A stretch of DNA of 64,000 bases, taken from NCBI GenBank assembly GCA_900472625.1, contig UCIT01000005.1, forward strand, positions 1 to 64,000, in the 5' to 3' direction. The notes under the pieces were generated by a model. It saw only the letters and a program-made list of their open reading frames with translations. It had not been told where the DNA came from and ran no database searches. This document shows positions 53,171 through 61,903 of the stretch, one piece after another (within the stretch, counting starts at the first letter, position 1; the number at the start of each line of letters is the position of its first letter). The position numbers and the translations under genes are program-made. The DNA is from Hyphomicrobiales bacterium (lineage in GTDB: Bacteria > Pseudomonadota > Alphaproteobacteria > Rhizobiales > Rhizobiaceae).

Positions 53171-54880
53171 TTATGCACGTTCGCGACGCTGGCCGCCATT
53201 GCCGCCGCGCGATGGGCCACCGCGGCGATTGCCGCCGTTGCCTTCGCGGCGTTCGCCGCCGGCATTGGCCTGTGCGCCGCGGTCTTCACCGGGCTTGCGG
53301 GCTGGACGGCCCTGACCGTTGCGCGGTGCGCTGCGGGCGCCACCACCTGGATGATGACGGTTGGCGTCGCCGCCATTGGCATTGTTGCCATGCGGCTGCG
53401 GGCGCTGCGGCTTGCGGGCGGGACCTGCCGAACGGAAGTCGGAAGTCGTGGCCAGATCGTTGTCGGGACCTGCCGTTACCGGCGCAGCCTCGCCACGGCG
53501 CTGGCCGCGGAAGTCCTCGTTGCGCTCGGTCCGGCGCTCCGGACGGGGAGCACGCTCGCGGCGTTCCTCGTTGGCGCGGACTTCGTTGCCGGCTTCGGGA
53601 CGCGGACGACGTTCCGGACGACCGGCGCGTGCATCACGGCGACCTTCGCCACCACGGTTCTCGCCGCCACGGCCTTCGCCACCACGACCCTGGCCGCGGT
53701 TGGCACCGCCGCCGTTGTTGGCGCGCTTCGGCGTGCCATTCATGTTGGCCGGCGCCTCGCCGCTGGCGACCGCGATGTTGATGCTCATCAGGCGCTCGAT
53801 GTCGCGCAGCAGGCGCGTTTCGTCAGGCGCGCAGAACGCGATCGCGATGCCGTCGCGACCGGCACGGGCCGTACGGCCGATGCGGTGGACGTAGGCTTCG
53901 GCAACTTCTGGCAGGTCGTAGTTGTAGACGTGACTGACAGCCGGGATGTCGATGCCGCGGGCGGCAACGTCGGTGGCGATCAGCGTCTTGATGTCGCCGT
54001 CCTTGAAGGCCTTGAGGGCGCGCTCGCGCTGGCCCTGGCTCTTGTTGCCGTGGATCGAGGCAACCGAGTAGCCGACGGTTTCGAGATGCTTCATCAGCTT
54101 CTCGGCGCCATGCTTGGTGCGCAGGAAGACAATGGCGCGGCCATCGGGGTTTTCGGAGAGCGACTTCTTCAGGAGGTCGGTCTTGTCGTTCTTGCCGTTG
54201 ACGAAGTGAACATACTGTTCGACCTTGTCGGCAGCCTTGCCCGGAGGCGTGACTTCGACCTTGACCGGATCGGTCAGGAAGTCGGCGGCGAGATCGGCGA
54301 TCGACTTCGGCATGGTGGCCGAAAACAGCATGGTCTGGCGCTTCTTCGGCACCATCTTGGAAATCTTGCGCAGGTCGTGCACGAAACCGAGGTCGAGCAT
54401 CTGGTCGGCTTCGTCGAGCACGAGATAGCGCACGGCGGTCAGGCCGATGGCGCGACGGTTGACGAGGTCGAGCAGGCGGCCCGGGGTGGCAACGAGGATG
54501 TCGGTGCCCTTTTCAAGCTGCAGCTGCTGCTTGTTGATCGACACGCCGCCGACGACGACGTTAATGCGCAGGTGCGACTTGCGCAGGAAGTTCTTCAGGT
54601 TCTGGGCGATCTGGTTCACCAGTTCGCGGGTCGGCGCCAGGATCAGCGTACGGGTGGTACGGTTGTCGGGGCGGCGTTCTTCCGGGATCAGCTTTTCGAT
54701 CAGCGGCAGGCCGAAGGCGGCCGTCTTGCCGGTGCCGGTCTGGGCGAGGCCGATGAGGTCACGGCCTTCGAGGAGAAGCGGGATCGCCTTTTCCTGGATC
54801 GGGGTCGGCGTCTCGATGCCGAGCTGGAACAGTGTAGCGACGATCGGCTTGGAGACACCAAGCGATTCAAAATTGGTCAA
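53171..54880 (-). CDS. DEAD-box RNA helicase (RhlE-like) with RG-rich tail
   Basis: The product is 569 residues. All core motifs are present: Q motif (ETPTPIQEKAIP), Walker A (AQTGTGKTAAF), DEAD (YLVLDEADQMLDLG), SAT (LFSATMPKS) and the last arginine-finger motif (HRIGRTARAGRDG). After residue ~385 comes a ~185-residue disordered tail rich in Arg, Gly and Asn, which would bind RNA non-specifically. RhlE/CsdA-type helicases act in ribosome assembly, mRNA decay and cold response. Confidence 0.92.
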   Translation of the reverse strand: MTNFESLGVSKPIVATLFQLGIETPTPIQEKAIPLLLEGRDLIGLAQTGTGKTAAFGLPLIEKLIPEERRPDNRTTRTLILAPTRELVNQIAQNLKNFLRKSHLRINVVVGGVSINKQQLQLEKGTDILVATPGRLLDLVNRRAIGLTAVRYLVLDEADQMLDLGFVHDLRKISKMVPKKRQTMLFSATMPKSIADLAADFLTDPVKVEVTPPGKAADKVEQYVHFVNGKNDKTDLLKKSLSENPDGRAIVFLRTKHGAEKLMKHLETVGYSVASIHGNKSQGQRERALKAFKDGDIKTLIATDVAARGIDIPAVSHVYNYDLPEVAEAYVHRIGRTARAGRDGIAIAFCAPDETRLLRDIERLMSINIAVASGEAPANMNGTPKRANNGGGANRGQGRGGEGRGGENRGGEGRRDARAGRPERRPRPEAGNEVRANEERRERAPRPERRTERNEDFRGQRRGEAAPVTAGPDNDLATTSDFRSAGPARKPQRPQPHGNNANGGDANRHHPGGGARSAPRNGQGRPARKPGEDRGAQANAGGERREGNGGNRRGGPSRGGNGGQRRERA

Positions 54881-55341
54881 GTCATAACCTTTTTAGGGCG
54901 CGCCAAATCAAAATCGCCGAAGCGCGGGGTTGCGGTCCGGTGTTGTTCTGGCGTCAAGCACCCCGCGTGAAGTGGGAACTTGTCTTGTTGGAAAAACTTT
55001 CCAGCGCTTCTGCCGCATCCTGGATGCGGTCTATTCGAAATGCGCTTTTGTCCTTCTTCCTGCATCCTATTTGCTGGCAGGGGCACGCTCACGCGGCGGC
55101 CGGAAGGTGAAAGCTGAGCTGCATTTGGTCTAGTTCGCGAGCAAAGTCAAGTGGTGCGGTGCAAAACGGCCGATTATGGGCGGAGCGTCACCGCTGCAAC
55201 TTCGCGTCGGCCTGCTGTGCAATTCGCAATTTTACAGCACTATTTCGCGCGGCGCGTTGCTCATGGTTAATGCGTTGTTAAAGCGCTCGCTGTTATTGTC
55301 ATACTTGGCGATTTGCCGGTATTTCATTGCGGAGCGTGTTT
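54881..55341. other. long divergent promoter region
   Basis: These 460 bases separate the helicase and the hybrid kinase. A short hairpin (GCATCC-TGGATGC) occurs near 55015, and a TTGACT hexamer is visible on the minus strand near 55150, but no good -10 follows. A long leader for the helicase transcript, as seen with cold-inducible helicase genes, is possible. No gene was seen. Confidence 0.4.
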
Positions 55342-58300
55342 TTGACAGCAAACGGGGACCTTCTCGAACTGGCATGCCGCCGGATCGCGGATCTGGACAA
55401 CCCGGCCTATGTCAAGAACAGCGAACTGCGCTATGTCGCGGTCAACCAGGCCTATGCCGACTTCTTCGCGAAAGACATCTCCGACTTCATCGGCCGCCGC
55501 AGCCGCGAGCTGTTCGACCGCCCTGAAGAACAGGACCGCGAGGACAAGGAGCGGCGCGCGCTGGTGTTCGGCAGCGAAGAGAGCGCGCTGTGTTTCGATG
55601 CCACGGGTGCTGCCCACGACCGTGTGCGGATCGAGAGCTTTGCGCTGTCTGACGAGCGGATCTACGTGCTCGGCTTGTTCGAGATGCAGCAAAGGCCAGC
55701 GCGGCGCCATCGCCGCCCTGCCGGCGTGCCAGTGGAGCCTTCCGCCGACAGCGATCTTCTGCGCGCCGTCATCGAGGCGCTGCCGGTCGCGGCCTTTGCC
55801 CGGGACCGGGATCACAGGCTGATCTATGCCAATGCCAGCTATGAACAACTGACCGGCTTGCCGCTGGCCGAGACGCTCGGCAAGACGGAGCGGGAAATGT
55901 TCGGCGATGCCGCCGGCGAGATGGTGAGCAGGGGGCATGTCGAGGCGCTGCGCAGCGGCACGGCGCGCGATATCGAGAGCCTGGTGCCCGGCCCCGATGG
56001 CAAAGTGTATCCGATCCTCGCCCAGATCAACCGCATCGATGCCGGCGCCGGCCAGCAATATACGGTCGGCTCGTTCTCGGACGTATCATTGCTCAAGGAG
56101 CGCGAGAAGCAGCTGATCGCGGCGCAGGCGCATAGTGAAATCCTGCATCGCGACATGGCCAAGGTGCTGAATTCGCTGCCGGTCGGTGTTCTCATCGTCG
56201 AGAGCGACATGACCATTCTCTACGGCAACCAGGCTTTCTACCGGATCTCGGATCTGCCCGAAGGCCGGTTCGATGGTTGCCGTTACATGGAGTTGGTCGA
56301 ATATGTTCACACGCTTGGTCGCTATCCGCCGGGTGTCTCGGCCGAGCAAATCCTTGCAACGCGCACCGACCAGTTTCGGTCCGACCAGCCGGAAGCTGCC
56401 GAGATCAACTGGGGCGATAAATTCCTGATCGTCGATAGCCGCAAGCTCTCGACCGACCGCATCCTGCTGACCTATACCGATATCTCCGCCATCCGCCTGC
56501 ACGAGCGCGAAATTCATGCCGCCCGCGAGGCGCTGGAGCATATCGGCGAGCTGATGGGCGATGCGACGCTGGCCATGTCGCAGGGGCTGCTGATCGTCCA
56601 GGACGACGAAATCCTGCTCAGCAACGATGCGCTTGCCGGCATGCTTGACCTTGCGCCCGAAAGCGTGGCGGCGGGCCGCAACTGGCAGGATTTCCTATCG
56701 CGCTGCGCGGCACGCGGCGACTTTGCCAGCGGGCCCGATCTTGTTCTGCAGCAGCTGCGCGACAATCTCGATCGTGGCCAGCCAGCGTCGCACCTGTTTC
56801 GCGTGCCCGATGGCCGGTGGGTGCAGATGGAGATCACCGTCAGCGAACGCCGGCATTGGGTCGTGCTGTTCACCGACGTCACGGCAATGAAGATCCGCGA
56901 GGAGGATCTCGAAGGGCTGCTCGAGCGCGCTGAGGTGGCCGACCGGGTAAAATCCGAATTCCTGGCCAATATGAGCCACGAGATCCGCACGCCGATGAAC
57001 GGCGTTCTCGGCATGGCCGAACTGCTCGCCAAGACCAATCTCGACACCCGCCAAAAGACCTTCGTCGATATCATCGGCAAGTCGGGCAATGCGCTGATGA
57101 CCATCATCAACGACATCCTCGATTTCTCGAAGATCGATTCCGGCCAGATGACGCTAAGGCGCGTGACCTTCGATCCGATCGAGGCGGTCGAGGACGTGGT
57201 AACGCTGCTGTCGTCGCTGGCGGCGGAAAAAAGCATCGAACTGCTGGTGCGGGCCGCCCCAGGCCTGCCGTCCGCGATCATCGGCGATGCCGGGCGTTTC
57301 CGGCAGATCGTCACCAATCTGGTCGGCAATGCCGTCAAGTTTACCGAGCGCGGCCATGTGCTGGTGGAGATCGGTTACGAGGCGGGCGCCGCTGACGAGA
57401 TCATGGCGCGGCTGCGCATCGAGGATACCGGCATCGGCATGCCGACGGATCGGCTCGAGCAGATCTTCGGCAAGTTCTCGCAGATCGATTCATCCTCGAC
57501 CCGGCGCCACGAGGGCACCGGTCTCGGGCTGGCGATCACCGCTGGACTGGTCGATCTGTTCGGCGGCTATATCGAGGTCGACAGCGAGGTCGGCATCGGC
57601 TCCGTGTTCACCGTAACGCTGCCGTTTGCAGTTTCCGCGACGCGAGCCGAGCCACGGCCGCTGCCGGTCAACGTGCGCGGCGCACGGGTTCTCGTCATCG
57701 ACGACAATGCCGTGAACCGGCAGATCCTGACCGAACAACTGGCCTTGTGGGGCTTCGACGGCGCCGCCGCCGAGGACGGTATCGAAGGCTTGGCGATCCT
57801 CGAACAGGCCCATGCGCTTGGCGTGACGCTCGATGCCGTCGTGCTCGACTACCAGATACCTGGGATGAACGGTGCCGACATTGCCCGCCTGCTGCGCGCC
57901 GACAACCGCTTCGCTGACCTGCCGATCATCTTCCTGACGTCGATGGACATATCGGGCACCGAAAAGGAATTTGCGGCACTGAACGGCCAGGCGCATCTGA
58001 TGAAACCGGCGCGGGCGAACGTGTTGAAGAACACCATCGTCGATGTCGTCCGCACCAACCGCATCCGGCTGGCACCGGCGCACGCAACGCCGACGCTGAT
58101 CATCGAGACAGTGGCCGAGCCCGAGGTGTCGGCCGAACCGGTTGCGGTGCTGGAGACGCCGAGCTTCATCGACGTTCTCGTCGCCGAGGACAACGACGTC
58201 AACCAGATCGTCTTCACCCAGATCCTGCAGGCGACGGGCCTGAACTTCCTCGTCGTCGGCAATGGCGCGGAGGCGGTCGAGGCGTGGGAGCGGCACACGC

Positions 58301-58566
58301 CGCGGATCATCATGATGGACGTGTCGATGCCCGTGATGAACGGCCACGACGCGACGCGCCGGATTCGCGAGCGAGAGCGCGGGCAGGGCCATCGCGTGCC
58401 GATCATCGGCGTCACCGCGCATGCGCTCGACGGCGATCGTGATCTCTGCCTCGACGCCGGCATGGACGACTACATGGCCAAGCCGATCAGCCCAGAACTT
58501 CTCGAGGAAAAGATCGCGCTGTGGCTGGGCAAGGACGAGCGCCAGTCGGGCCGGTCAGGCTCGTAG
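55342..58566 (+). CDS. multi-PAS hybrid sensor histidine kinase with two receiver domains
   Basis: The start is taken at the TTG at 55342, 7 bases after GGAG; an upstream TTG at 55327 and a GTG at 55336 are alternatives. The ~1074-residue protein has three to four PAS-like domains (from residue ~20, then from ~150, ~280 and ~410; for example EALPVAAFARDRDHRLIYAN). A HisKA domain (phospho-His in FLANMSHEIRTPMNG) and an ATPase (NLVGNAVKFTE, DTGIGMPT, GTGLGLAIT) follow. Two receivers (Asp in AVVLDYQIPGMNG and IIMMDVSMPVMNG) end the protein. No membrane helix is evident, so it senses a cytoplasmic signal. No output partner is adjacent. Confidence 0.9.
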   Translation: MTANGDLLELACRRIADLDNPAYVKNSELRYVAVNQAYADFFAKDISDFIGRRSRELFDRPEEQDREDKERRALVFGSEESALCFDATGAAHDRVRIESFALSDERIYVLGLFEMQQRPARRHRRPAGVPVEPSADSDLLRAVIEALPVAAFARDRDHRLIYANASYEQLTGLPLAETLGKTEREMFGDAAGEMVSRGHVEALRSGTARDIESLVPGPDGKVYPILAQINRIDAGAGQQYTVGSFSDVSLLKEREKQLIAAQAHSEILHRDMAKVLNSLPVGVLIVESDMTILYGNQAFYRISDLPEGRFDGCRYMELVEYVHTLGRYPPGVSAEQILATRTDQFRSDQPEAAEINWGDKFLIVDSRKLSTDRILLTYTDISAIRLHEREIHAAREALEHIGELMGDATLAMSQGLLIVQDDEILLSNDALAGMLDLAPESVAAGRNWQDFLSRCAARGDFASGPDLVLQQLRDNLDRGQPASHLFRVPDGRWVQMEITVSERRHWVVLFTDVTAMKIREEDLEGLLERAEVADRVKSEFLANMSHEIRTPMNGVLGMAELLAKTNLDTRQKTFVDIIGKSGNALMTIINDILDFSKIDSGQMTLRRVTFDPIEAVEDVVTLLSSLAAEKSIELLVRAAPGLPSAIIGDAGRFRQIVTNLVGNAVKFTERGHVLVEIGYEAGAADEIMARLRIEDTGIGMPTDRLEQIFGKFSQIDSSSTRRHEGTGLGLAITAGLVDLFGGYIEVDSEVGIGSVFTVTLPFAVSATRAEPRPLPVNVRGARVLVIDDNAVNRQILTEQLALWGFDGAAAEDGIEGLAILEQAHALGVTLDAVVLDYQIPGMNGADIARLLRADNRFADLPIIFLTSMDISGTEKEFAALNGQAHLMKPARANVLKNTIVDVVRTNRIRLAPAHATPTLIIETVAEPEVSAEPVAVLETPSFIDVLVAEDNDVNQIVFTQILQATGLNFLVVGNGAEAVEAWERHTPRIIMMDVSMPVMNGHDATRRIRERERGQGHRVPIIGVTAHALDGDRDLCLDAGMDDYMAKPISPELLEEKIALWLGKDERQSGRSGS

Positions 58567-58646
58567 TCGCGTCACTCTTGCGACATTGATGACTCACCTT
58601 GTGGTTGATATTTGAAAGGCGGGTGTGCCGCCTGCGGACAGGTATG

Positions 58647-59288
58647 TCAGTTGGCGCCAACCGTCATCTGCTCCACCTCGATGTTGCTTGGCTCGGAGAT
58701 GATCATCGTGCGTGACGGTTTCGGCATCGATCTCTGTGCCGTCTTGGGTCGCTGGGCTGCACGCTGGATCGCGGCGGCCAGGGCAGCGCCGTTGACCTGC
58801 GTCGGCATTTGCTGCTGGCCGGCTGTTTTCGGCGGGCGAGGTGAGCGTGCCGAGGAGGCCGTTGCCTGGGGTGGCGGAGCCAGTTGTCCGAGACGACCTT
58901 GAATGACCCGAACGCCGGCGAGTTTCCTGGAGCCGACATCATAGGCGCACTCGAACGTCATTCGCACCCATTCCTTCCGAGGAGTCAGGAAACGGATTGA
59001 ATCTCCACGATAAATGACGATTCCGGACTTGTCTGCAGCGGGGTCCGCCTCTTGGAAGAAGCCCGAGTAAGGGCGGTCCACCCACTCATAATCGATGGGT
59101 GCCTGCGCCTCGATCGGGCGGGCGCAGAGCTGGGCGGCGGGTTCGGAATTGGCGCGAATGCAGTCGGCGTCGCACATGTCCTTTGCGGCCAGTTTCGCCG
59201 CATTCGCATCGACCGTCTGTGCTTGGCTGGAACCGCTAAAAAGCAAAGGCGCGCACACCAGCGCGGCCGCGACACGACGCATCAACAT
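58647..59288 (-). CDS. exported protein of unknown function, 213 residues
   Basis: The ATG at 59288 has GGGAGAG about 7 bases upstream. A signal peptide (MRRVAAALVCAPLLFSGSSQ) is followed by a Cys-containing segment (KDMCDADCIRANSEPAAQLC) and a likely beta-rich domain (SGIVIYRGDSIRFLTPRKEW). The C-terminal tail is Pro-, Gln- and Ala-rich. Four or five Cys suggest disulfides in the periplasm. I do not recognise the family with confidence. It lies divergent from the curli operon. Confidence 0.65.
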   Translation of the reverse strand: MLMRRVAAALVCAPLLFSGSSQAQTVDANAAKLAAKDMCDADCIRANSEPAAQLCARPIEAQAPIDYEWVDRPYSGFFQEADPAADKSGIVIYRGDSIRFLTPRKEWVRMTFECAYDVGSRKLAGVRVIQGRLGQLAPPPQATASSARSPRPPKTAGQQQMPTQVNGAALAAAIQRAAQRPKTAQRSMPKPSRTMIISEPSNIEVEQMTVGAN

Positions 59289-59329
59289 TCGGTGTCTCTC
59301 CCAAAACTCCACGCGTTTTGAATCCAGAC

Positions 59330-59480
59330 AACACCACTCCGGAAGACTTTTCAATATCAATATTCATCTTTTCTTAAACGCCGCCTACCCCTTTTGGATG
59401 ATCCTCAAAAATGATGATTTACAGTTGTATAACGTATATAAATGTGTGCTTTATTAAGAAATCGGTAACTTTGTTGTATT
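59330..59480. promoter_or_regulatory. AT-rich regulatory region of the curli operon
   Basis: The region between the secreted-protein gene and the curlin ATG is strongly AT-rich (for example TTGTATAACGTATATAAATG near 59424), against a clearly GC-rich average. Such islands are typical targets of xenogeneic-silencer-like or MucR/Ros-type regulators and bend easily. A promoter for the curli operon must lie here. No csgD-type regulator is encoded nearby. Confidence 0.5.
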
Positions 59481-59545
59481 GCGTCGAATTTCCGAGGACG
59501 AGGGCAGATCAAATCCAAGAAAATCTCATGAGTGGAGGACGAGAA

Positions 59546-60619
59546 ATGAAAACCCATCTTCTTTTGTCTACGGCAGTCGTTGCGCTTCTTGGCGCATCTT
59601 CTGCCTTCGCAGGTAGCAATACTGTCTATCTCAATCAGATCGATTCAAGTCAGAACGCCTCTATCACGCAAAGCGGCAGCAGTAACACCGTTGGTTATTC
59701 GTGGCGCAATTTTGTCCAGCAGAATGGTGGCCTCTCAGGCCATAACGCGCTTGTGATCAACCAGTCTGGTAACAACAACTGGGTCGCTCGCGATGCGCAG
59801 GGTTACCAGTCCGGTACATCGAACACCGCAAACATCAGCCAAGCCGGCTACGGCAGCGATGTGGAACTTCAGCAGTCGGGCACCGAAAACGGCAATGGAT
59901 ACATCGCCTACAATAACGGCGGAGCCTATAATTCGGTCTTCCAGGACGCCAGTTCGAATTCGAGCAAGGCGAGCGTCGTGCAAAGCGGATACCGCAACGG
60001 CTTCGACATCGTTCAGGGTGGGTATGGCAACAACACCTCCCTGACCCAGAACAACAATGGCGGCGTCGCCTATATCCGACAGGGGACTGCGGGTTCCTAT
60101 TATGACCAGTCATCCAACCGTGGGACGCCGACCGGTGGCAACAACAACGCGATCACGGTCAACCAGACGACCGATTATGCGAACTACGTTGTGGCGATGC
60201 AGGGCAACGGTGACAGCAACACGGCGACCCTGACCCAGCAGGGGGACGAGCTGCGGGTCAACTCCTGGCAACAGGGTTCCAGCAACGCCGTATCCTCGAC
60301 GCAGGTAGGCTATTACTCGACGGCGGTGTTCAACCAGTTCGGAACCTTGAACTCTGCCACGAGCAATCAGGGTAACTACGCCTCGGCCAACATCTACCAG
60401 AACGGCTACGGCAACCAGAGCATCGGCTCTCAGTACGGTGGAGCCGGTTCGAACTACCTGAATGTCGCCACGGTCAGCCAGAGCGGCGACAACAACACGG
60501 CCAACTATGCGCAGAACGGCTACTCCAACACCGTTTCCGTGACCCAGACTGGCAACTGGAACAACTCGGTGACGTCGCAGACCGGCACCGGTCACGTCGC
60601 CAACATCGTGCAGAACTAA
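59546..60619 (+). CDS. large curlin-repeat protein (CsgA-like)
   Basis: The ATG at 59546 has GGAGGA 6 bases upstream, giving 357 residues. A signal peptide ends at SAFAG. The mature protein is an array of imperfect curlin repeats, pattern S/T-x-x-Q-x-G-x-x-N-x-x-x-x-x-Q, for example NASITQSGSSNTVGYSWRN, ALVINQSGNNNWVARDAQGY and TVSVTQTGNWNNSVTSQ. E. coli CsgA has five repeats in about 130 residues, so this is a much longer amyloid subunit. It is the first gene of the curli operon. Confidence 0.87.
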   Translation: MKTHLLLSTAVVALLGASSAFAGSNTVYLNQIDSSQNASITQSGSSNTVGYSWRNFVQQNGGLSGHNALVINQSGNNNWVARDAQGYQSGTSNTANISQAGYGSDVELQQSGTENGNGYIAYNNGGAYNSVFQDASSNSSKASVVQSGYRNGFDIVQGGYGNNTSLTQNNNGGVAYIRQGTAGSYYDQSSNRGTPTGGNNNAITVNQTTDYANYVVAMQGNGDSNTATLTQQGDELRVNSWQQGSSNAVSSTQVGYYSTAVFNQFGTLNSATSNQGNYASANIYQNGYGNQSIGSQYGGAGSNYLNVATVSQSGDNNTANYAQNGYSNTVSVTQTGNWNNSVTSQTGTGHVANIVQN

Positions 60620-60673
60620 CCGCAGTGCATACAGCGGGGCGGCGATGCCGCCTCGCTTCCTGGAGGGGGATTA

Positions 60674-61003
60674 ATGGGTGGAATGGATGCCGGAGCACCT
60701 CCGGCGATCACGTGCACGGTCGATGCGACCCGCTCGAAGGGTGCCATTCGTCTGCGAGGGCGGATCGTCAGCGCCGTGCCGGCATTCGGCAAGTATCGAT
60801 TCGAGGTGCTGAAAGAGGGCCGCAGCGGCAATTCGAATGTGTCGCAGTCGGGATCGTTCAGCATTCCGACCAGCGAGCCGGTTTTCGTCGGCGAGGCGAA
60901 GCTCGATTTCAGCCGTAGCACCCGCATCCGCGTCCAGTTTAGCGGCGACGCGCTCGGCGCGCAGTTCGCCTGTGCCTTCGACGAGGTGTCCAATGGCAAA
61001 TAG
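60674..61003 (+). CDS. csgH: CsgH-like curli chaperone, no visible signal peptide
   Basis: The ATG at 60674 has GGAGGGGG about 5 bases upstream, giving 109 residues. The small beta-sandwich pattern of the CsgC/CsgH family is seen: TCTVDATRSKGAIRLRGRIV, FGKYRFEVLKEGRSGNSNVS-QSG and a C-terminal FACAFDEV with the second Cys. CsgH in alphaproteobacteria blocks premature amyloid assembly in the periplasm. No Sec signal is encoded here and no in-frame upstream start is available, which is odd for a periplasmic chaperone. It overlaps the next gene by 11 bases. Confidence 0.8.
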   Translation: MGGMDAGAPPAITCTVDATRSKGAIRLRGRIVSAVPAFGKYRFEVLKEGRSGNSNVSQSGSFSIPTSEPVFVGEAKLDFSRSTRIRVQFSGDALGAQFACAFDEVSNGK

Positions 61004-61445
61004 ATATTTCTTCCCGCTCGTGATCGCAGGCGTTCTCTGCACTACGGCTTCGGGCCATGCGCAGGATGCCAGCCCCAACTATACGGATCTGAGCAGCTAT
61101 CTCCTCTCGCCGCCGAGCAGCACTGCCACGGCATCCGGCGGCGGCAACGTCGCCTCGATCGAGCAGACGGGCAGCAACAACACCGCCTCGATCACCCAGA
61201 CGGGCGCCGCGAACCGGGTGACGGAAACCCAGGTGGGCGACGGAAACTGGGTCTCCTACTCGCTGACAGGCGACGCCAACAGTGTCGACAGCCTGCAGGT
61301 GGGCAACAACAACAGCGCCAACGTGGCGCTGACCGGAAGCAACAACACCATCTCGCAGACGCAGGTCGGCAGCGGCCTGAGCTACGGCCTCTCGTCGACG
61401 ATGAGCGGCAAGACGGTGACGATTCAACAGTTTGGCCAGAGGTGA
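60993..61445 (+). CDS. csgB: second curlin-repeat protein (CsgB-like)
   Basis: The ATG at 60993 overlaps the end of csgH, giving 150 residues. The signal peptide ends at SGHAQ. Four or five curlin repeats follow (NVASIEQTGSNNTASITQTG, NSVDSLQVGNNNSANVALTG, NTISQTQVGSG). The protein ends in a less regular, basic segment (KTVTIQQFGQR), as in the nucleator CsgB, whose last repeat anchors the fibre to the cell. The B-type assignment rests on size and order and is inference. Confidence 0.78.
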   Translation: MANRYFFPLVIAGVLCTTASGHAQDASPNYTDLSSYLLSPPSSTATASGGGNVASIEQTGSNNTASITQTGAANRVTETQVGDGNWVSYSLTGDANSVDSLQVGNNNSANVALTGSNNTISQTQVGSGLSYGLSSTMSGKTVTIQQFGQR

Positions 61446-61450
61446 CGACG

Positions 61451-61873
61451 ATGGCGCAGATATTCATGACGAGCTTCGGTCTTTTCGCGCTTCTCTGCGC
61501 CGGCGCGGCGCAGGCGGGCAGTCTGGTCTACACGCCGGTCAATCCGTCCTTCGGCGGCAGCCCGCTCAACGGTAACTGGATGATGCAGCAGGCCGACGCG
61601 CAGAACCAGTACAAGGACAGCGGCCGGAGCGCGGCCAGCGGGGTATCGGCGTTGACGCCGGGCCAAATGTTCGCCAACCAGCTAACCAGCCAGCTCTATG
61701 CATCGCTGGCGAACCAGATCACCCAATCGCTGTTCGGCGCCAATGCGCAGACGAGCGGCACCTACACACTGGCCGGAACGACCATTTCGTTCGTGCGCGT
61801 CGGCGCCGAAATCCAGATTACCATCAATGACGGTTCGACGATCACCAACGTCACCATTCCTGCGACCCCGTAA
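61451..61873 (+). CDS. csgF: curli assembly protein CsgF
   Basis: The ATG at 61451, with GAGGTGA about 6 bases upstream, gives 140 residues. A signal peptide ends at AAQAG. The mature N-terminus (SLVYTPVNPSFGGSPLNGNW) is the CsgF segment that in E. coli inserts into the CsgG pore, followed by QADAQNQYKDS and a C-terminal beta region (TTISFVRVGAEIQITINDGS). CsgF couples secretion to nucleation at the surface. It starts 5 bases after the second curlin stop. Confidence 0.9.
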   Translation: MAQIFMTSFGLFALLCAGAAQAGSLVYTPVNPSFGGSPLNGNWMMQQADAQNQYKDSGRSAASGVSALTPGQMFANQLTSQLYASLANQITQSLFGANAQTSGTYTLAGTTISFVRVGAEIQITINDGSTITNVTIPATP

Positions 61874-61903
61874 TGAAACTCACGTCTTGTGGAAGTATCG
61901 CGT

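Noticed and set aside
53361..53750. Repeated GC-rich units that look like a repeat array
   Set aside because: They encode the Arg-Gly-rich tail of the helicase; the irregular spacing is not that of a CRISPR or structural repeat.
53351..54970. 539-codon open frame opposite the DEAD-box helicase
   Set aside because: It mirrors the high-GC helicase codons; the helicase motifs on the other strand are unmistakable.
55140..55165. TTGACT hexamer as helicase promoter
   Set aside because: No acceptable -10 follows at 16-18 bases; it is only mentioned in the intergenic note.
59600..60600. Periodic DNA pattern in the curlin gene considered as a tandem DNA repeat
   Set aside because: The periodicity is at protein level with strongly divergent codons, so it is reported as curlin repeats rather than a DNA repeat.
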